64,000 bases of DNA from Jannaschia aquimarina (lineage in GTDB: Bacteria; Pseudomonadota; Alphaproteobacteria; Rhodobacterales; Rhodobacteraceae). The notes under the pieces are model-generated. The model did not search any database and was not told where the DNA came from. It saw nothing but the letters and a program-made list of their open reading frames with translations. The stretch's first letter is position 1; each line of letters opens with the position of its first letter. The stretch lies in NCBI RefSeq assembly GCF_000877395.1, contig NZ_JYFE01000041.1:186001-250000 (forward strand). The letters are read 5' to 3'. This document shows, piece after piece, positions 62,789-64,000 of this stretch. The translations under genes and the position numbers were made by a program.

Positions 62789-64000
62789 GTCCGAACCTTT
62801 CTCAGCGCATTGAGAACCACCGTCAAGGAAGAGGTCGACATCGCGATCGCGGCGATCAGAGGGGTCGCCAAACCAGCAAGTGCGACGGGAACGGCAACCA
62901 GATTGTAGGCGATGGCCAATCCGAAGTTCTGCCGCACACGGACATCCGCCCCTCTGGCCTCGGCCAACAGACGGGGCAGGGTGCCCAGATCCCTCGCCAG
63001 CAGCACCACGTCCGAGGCGGAGCGCGCCGCATCGAGCGCGCTGGCCGGGGACACAGACGCATCCGCTGCCGTCAACGCGCCTGCATCGTTCAGGCCGTCC
63101 CCGAGCATCAGGACCTTGCGGCCTGCGCGCTGGTGCTCTTGGACGAGCCCGAGCTTCTGCTCCGGTGTCAGGCCGGCATGAACGGTCGTGATCCCTGCGC
63201 TTCGGGCCACCCGGTCCGCTCGCTCCACCGTATCACCTGTCACCATCTCGGTGGGCAGGCCCAGATCGGCGAGATCGCGCGCCAGCGTCTCTGCGCCGCC
63301 GCGCAAGGTTTCCGTTGCCGCGAGGTCAGCATGTCCGTCGGGCCATGTCAGCCGAGGCCCGTCGGGTCCGCGTGCAAGCGAAACGGGCTGCCCGTTCCAT
63401 TCTGCGAAGACGCCCTGACCGGGAACCTCGCGAATGTCCGTCAGGCGTGCCGGTGCCACGCCGTCGAGCGCGGCGGCGACTGCGCGCGCCACCGGGTGGT
63501 CCGAGGCGGCGGAAAGCGCCGCGCCGATGGCGGCCGCGTCGTCCGGCAGGTCCGGCCGCGGAACGCATCCGGTTGTCAGGGTGCCGGTCTTGTCGATCAG
63601 CACAATGTCAATCTGCGCAAGGCGTTCGAGCGCGGTCGGCGAGGTGAGCAGGACGCCTCGTCGGAACAGCCGGCCCGACACGGCGGCACCCACGGCGGGC
63701 GCGGCCAAAGCGAGGGCGCAGGGGCAGGTGATGATCAGGACGGCCGTCGCGACGCCGATGGCGAACGGGATGCTGCCCGATGCCCACCACCATCCGGCAA
63801 AGGCGGCGGCGGCGAGGATATGGACGACCGGCGCATAGAGCGCCGCGACCCGGTCGGCCCGCGCGGCATAGCGATGACGGGCACCTTCGGCCGTCTCGAC
63901 AAGGGACATAAGGCGACGAAGCGTTGAGTCCTCGGCCCGGGCGGTGGCACGCAGCACGAGCGGGCGGCCCACCACGATCTCTCCGGCGCAGATCCGGGCC
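62785..64000 (-). CDS. ccoI: Copper-translocating P-type ATPase CcoI (5' end outside window)
   Basis: About 405 C-terminal residues visible; the reading frame continues past base 64000. P1B-ATPase motifs: ITCPCALALAAP (metal-binding CPC), phosphorylation site DKTGTLT, SDHPVARAV (HP motif) and GDGLNDAGALTAADASV. Next to ccoS, and lacking the longer nucleotide-domain features of CopA, this is the CcoI/FixI that supplies copper to cbb3 oxidase. The GTG at 63975 is internal, not the start. The usual ccoGH genes should lie beyond the window. Confidence 0.94.
   Translation of the reverse strand, partial: ARICAGEIVVGRPLVLRATARAEDSTLRRLMSLVETAEGARHRYAARADRVAALYAPVVHILAAAAFAGWWWASGSIPFAIGVATAVLIITCPCALALAAPAVGAAVSGRLFRRGVLLTSPTALERLAQIDIVLIDKTGTLTTGCVPRPDLPDDAAAIGAALSAASDHPVARAVAAALDGVAPARLTDIREVPGQGVFAEWNGQPVSLARGPDGPRLTWPDGHADLAATETLRGGAETLARDLADLGLPTEMVTGDTVERADRVARSAGITTVHAGLTPEQKLGLVQEHQRAGRKVLMLGDGLNDAGALTAADASVSPASALDAARSASDVVLLARDLGTLPRLLAEARGADVRVRQNFGLAIAYNLVAVPVALAGLATPLIAAIAMSTSSLTVVLNALRKVRT

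Noticed and set aside
1-64000. Prophage, integrative element or insertion sequence
   Set aside because: No integrase, transposase, capsid or conjugation gene, no attachment repeat beside the tRNA, and housekeeping gene order continues throughout.

Overview
The window looks like a chromosomal segment of a GC-rich alphaproteobacterium of the Rhodobacteraceae/Roseobacter group. Grounds: the order hom / glpX / recJ, a split propionyl-CoA carboxylase and methylmalonyl-CoA mutase cluster with small lineage genes between its parts, a hemN / ccoI / ccoS neighbourhood with an FnrL-type box, a TAXI-TRAP transporter, H-NOX genes of the MHGL type, and an intergenic repeat of a kind I recall from this family. 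I see no phage, insertion sequence, integrase, rRNA operon or CRISPR array. One tRNA gene (Glu, TTC) is present. Genes at both edges (acnA, ccoI) are cut by the window.

Layout. 1-4000 (+): the end of aconitase with its terminator, a secreted DUF1223 protein, a HAD phosphatase, and a translationally coupled H-NOX sensor plus HNOBA-GGDEF diguanylate cyclase. 4328-12133 (-): tRNA-Glu, recJ, glpX, an aldo/keto reductase, a DUF4239-like membrane protein, hom, a small lipoprotein and glyA (listed from the downstream end). 12276-17479 (+): nadK, metG, a VOC protein, DUF3072, a YmdB-type phosphoesterase and an unknown secreted protein, followed by about 700 bp of apparently decayed sequence. 18181-25763: two SLC13 permeases in opposite orientation around a lipoprotein, then a TAXI-TRAP importer behind a perfect 16-bp palindrome. 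25836-31920: yebC, a DUF998 protein, the argP/argO regulator-exporter pair, an EamA exporter, a secreted nuclease and a Bcr/CflA drug exporter.

32180-43541 (+) is the propionate/methylmalonyl-CoA module: pccB, pccA and mcm. Between these enzymes lie about ten small proteins without clear function, including two tandem paralogous lipoproteins of about 45 residues, a third glycine-rich lipoprotein, a gene with no usable start codon next to its signal peptide, and a sulfotransferase-like gene overlapping mcm. 43551-53199 holds a secreted-protein gene broken by an in-frame stop, two M20 peptidases (one ArgE-like), a five-gene peptide ABC importer and an L,D-transpeptidase; together these suggest uptake and breakdown of peptides or acylated amino acids. 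53285-60520: a PRC-barrel secreted protein, a 3-hydroxyisobutyrate-dehydrogenase-like enzyme, a penicillin acylase family protein and a large SAM-cyclase-AAA-TPR regulator.

60521-61234 is a 714-bp divergent intergenic region with unusually dense and mutually exclusive inverted repeats (a candidate structured RNA), ending in an FNR-type palindrome before hemN. The window closes with ccoS and ccoI, which mature the cbb3 oxidase. Points most worth a second look: the structured region at 60759-61017, the nonsense-interrupted gene at 43551-43979, the H-NOX without its heme-propionate motif, the tandem micro-lipoproteins, the start-codon problem at 34604-34703, and the palindrome at 22364-22379.
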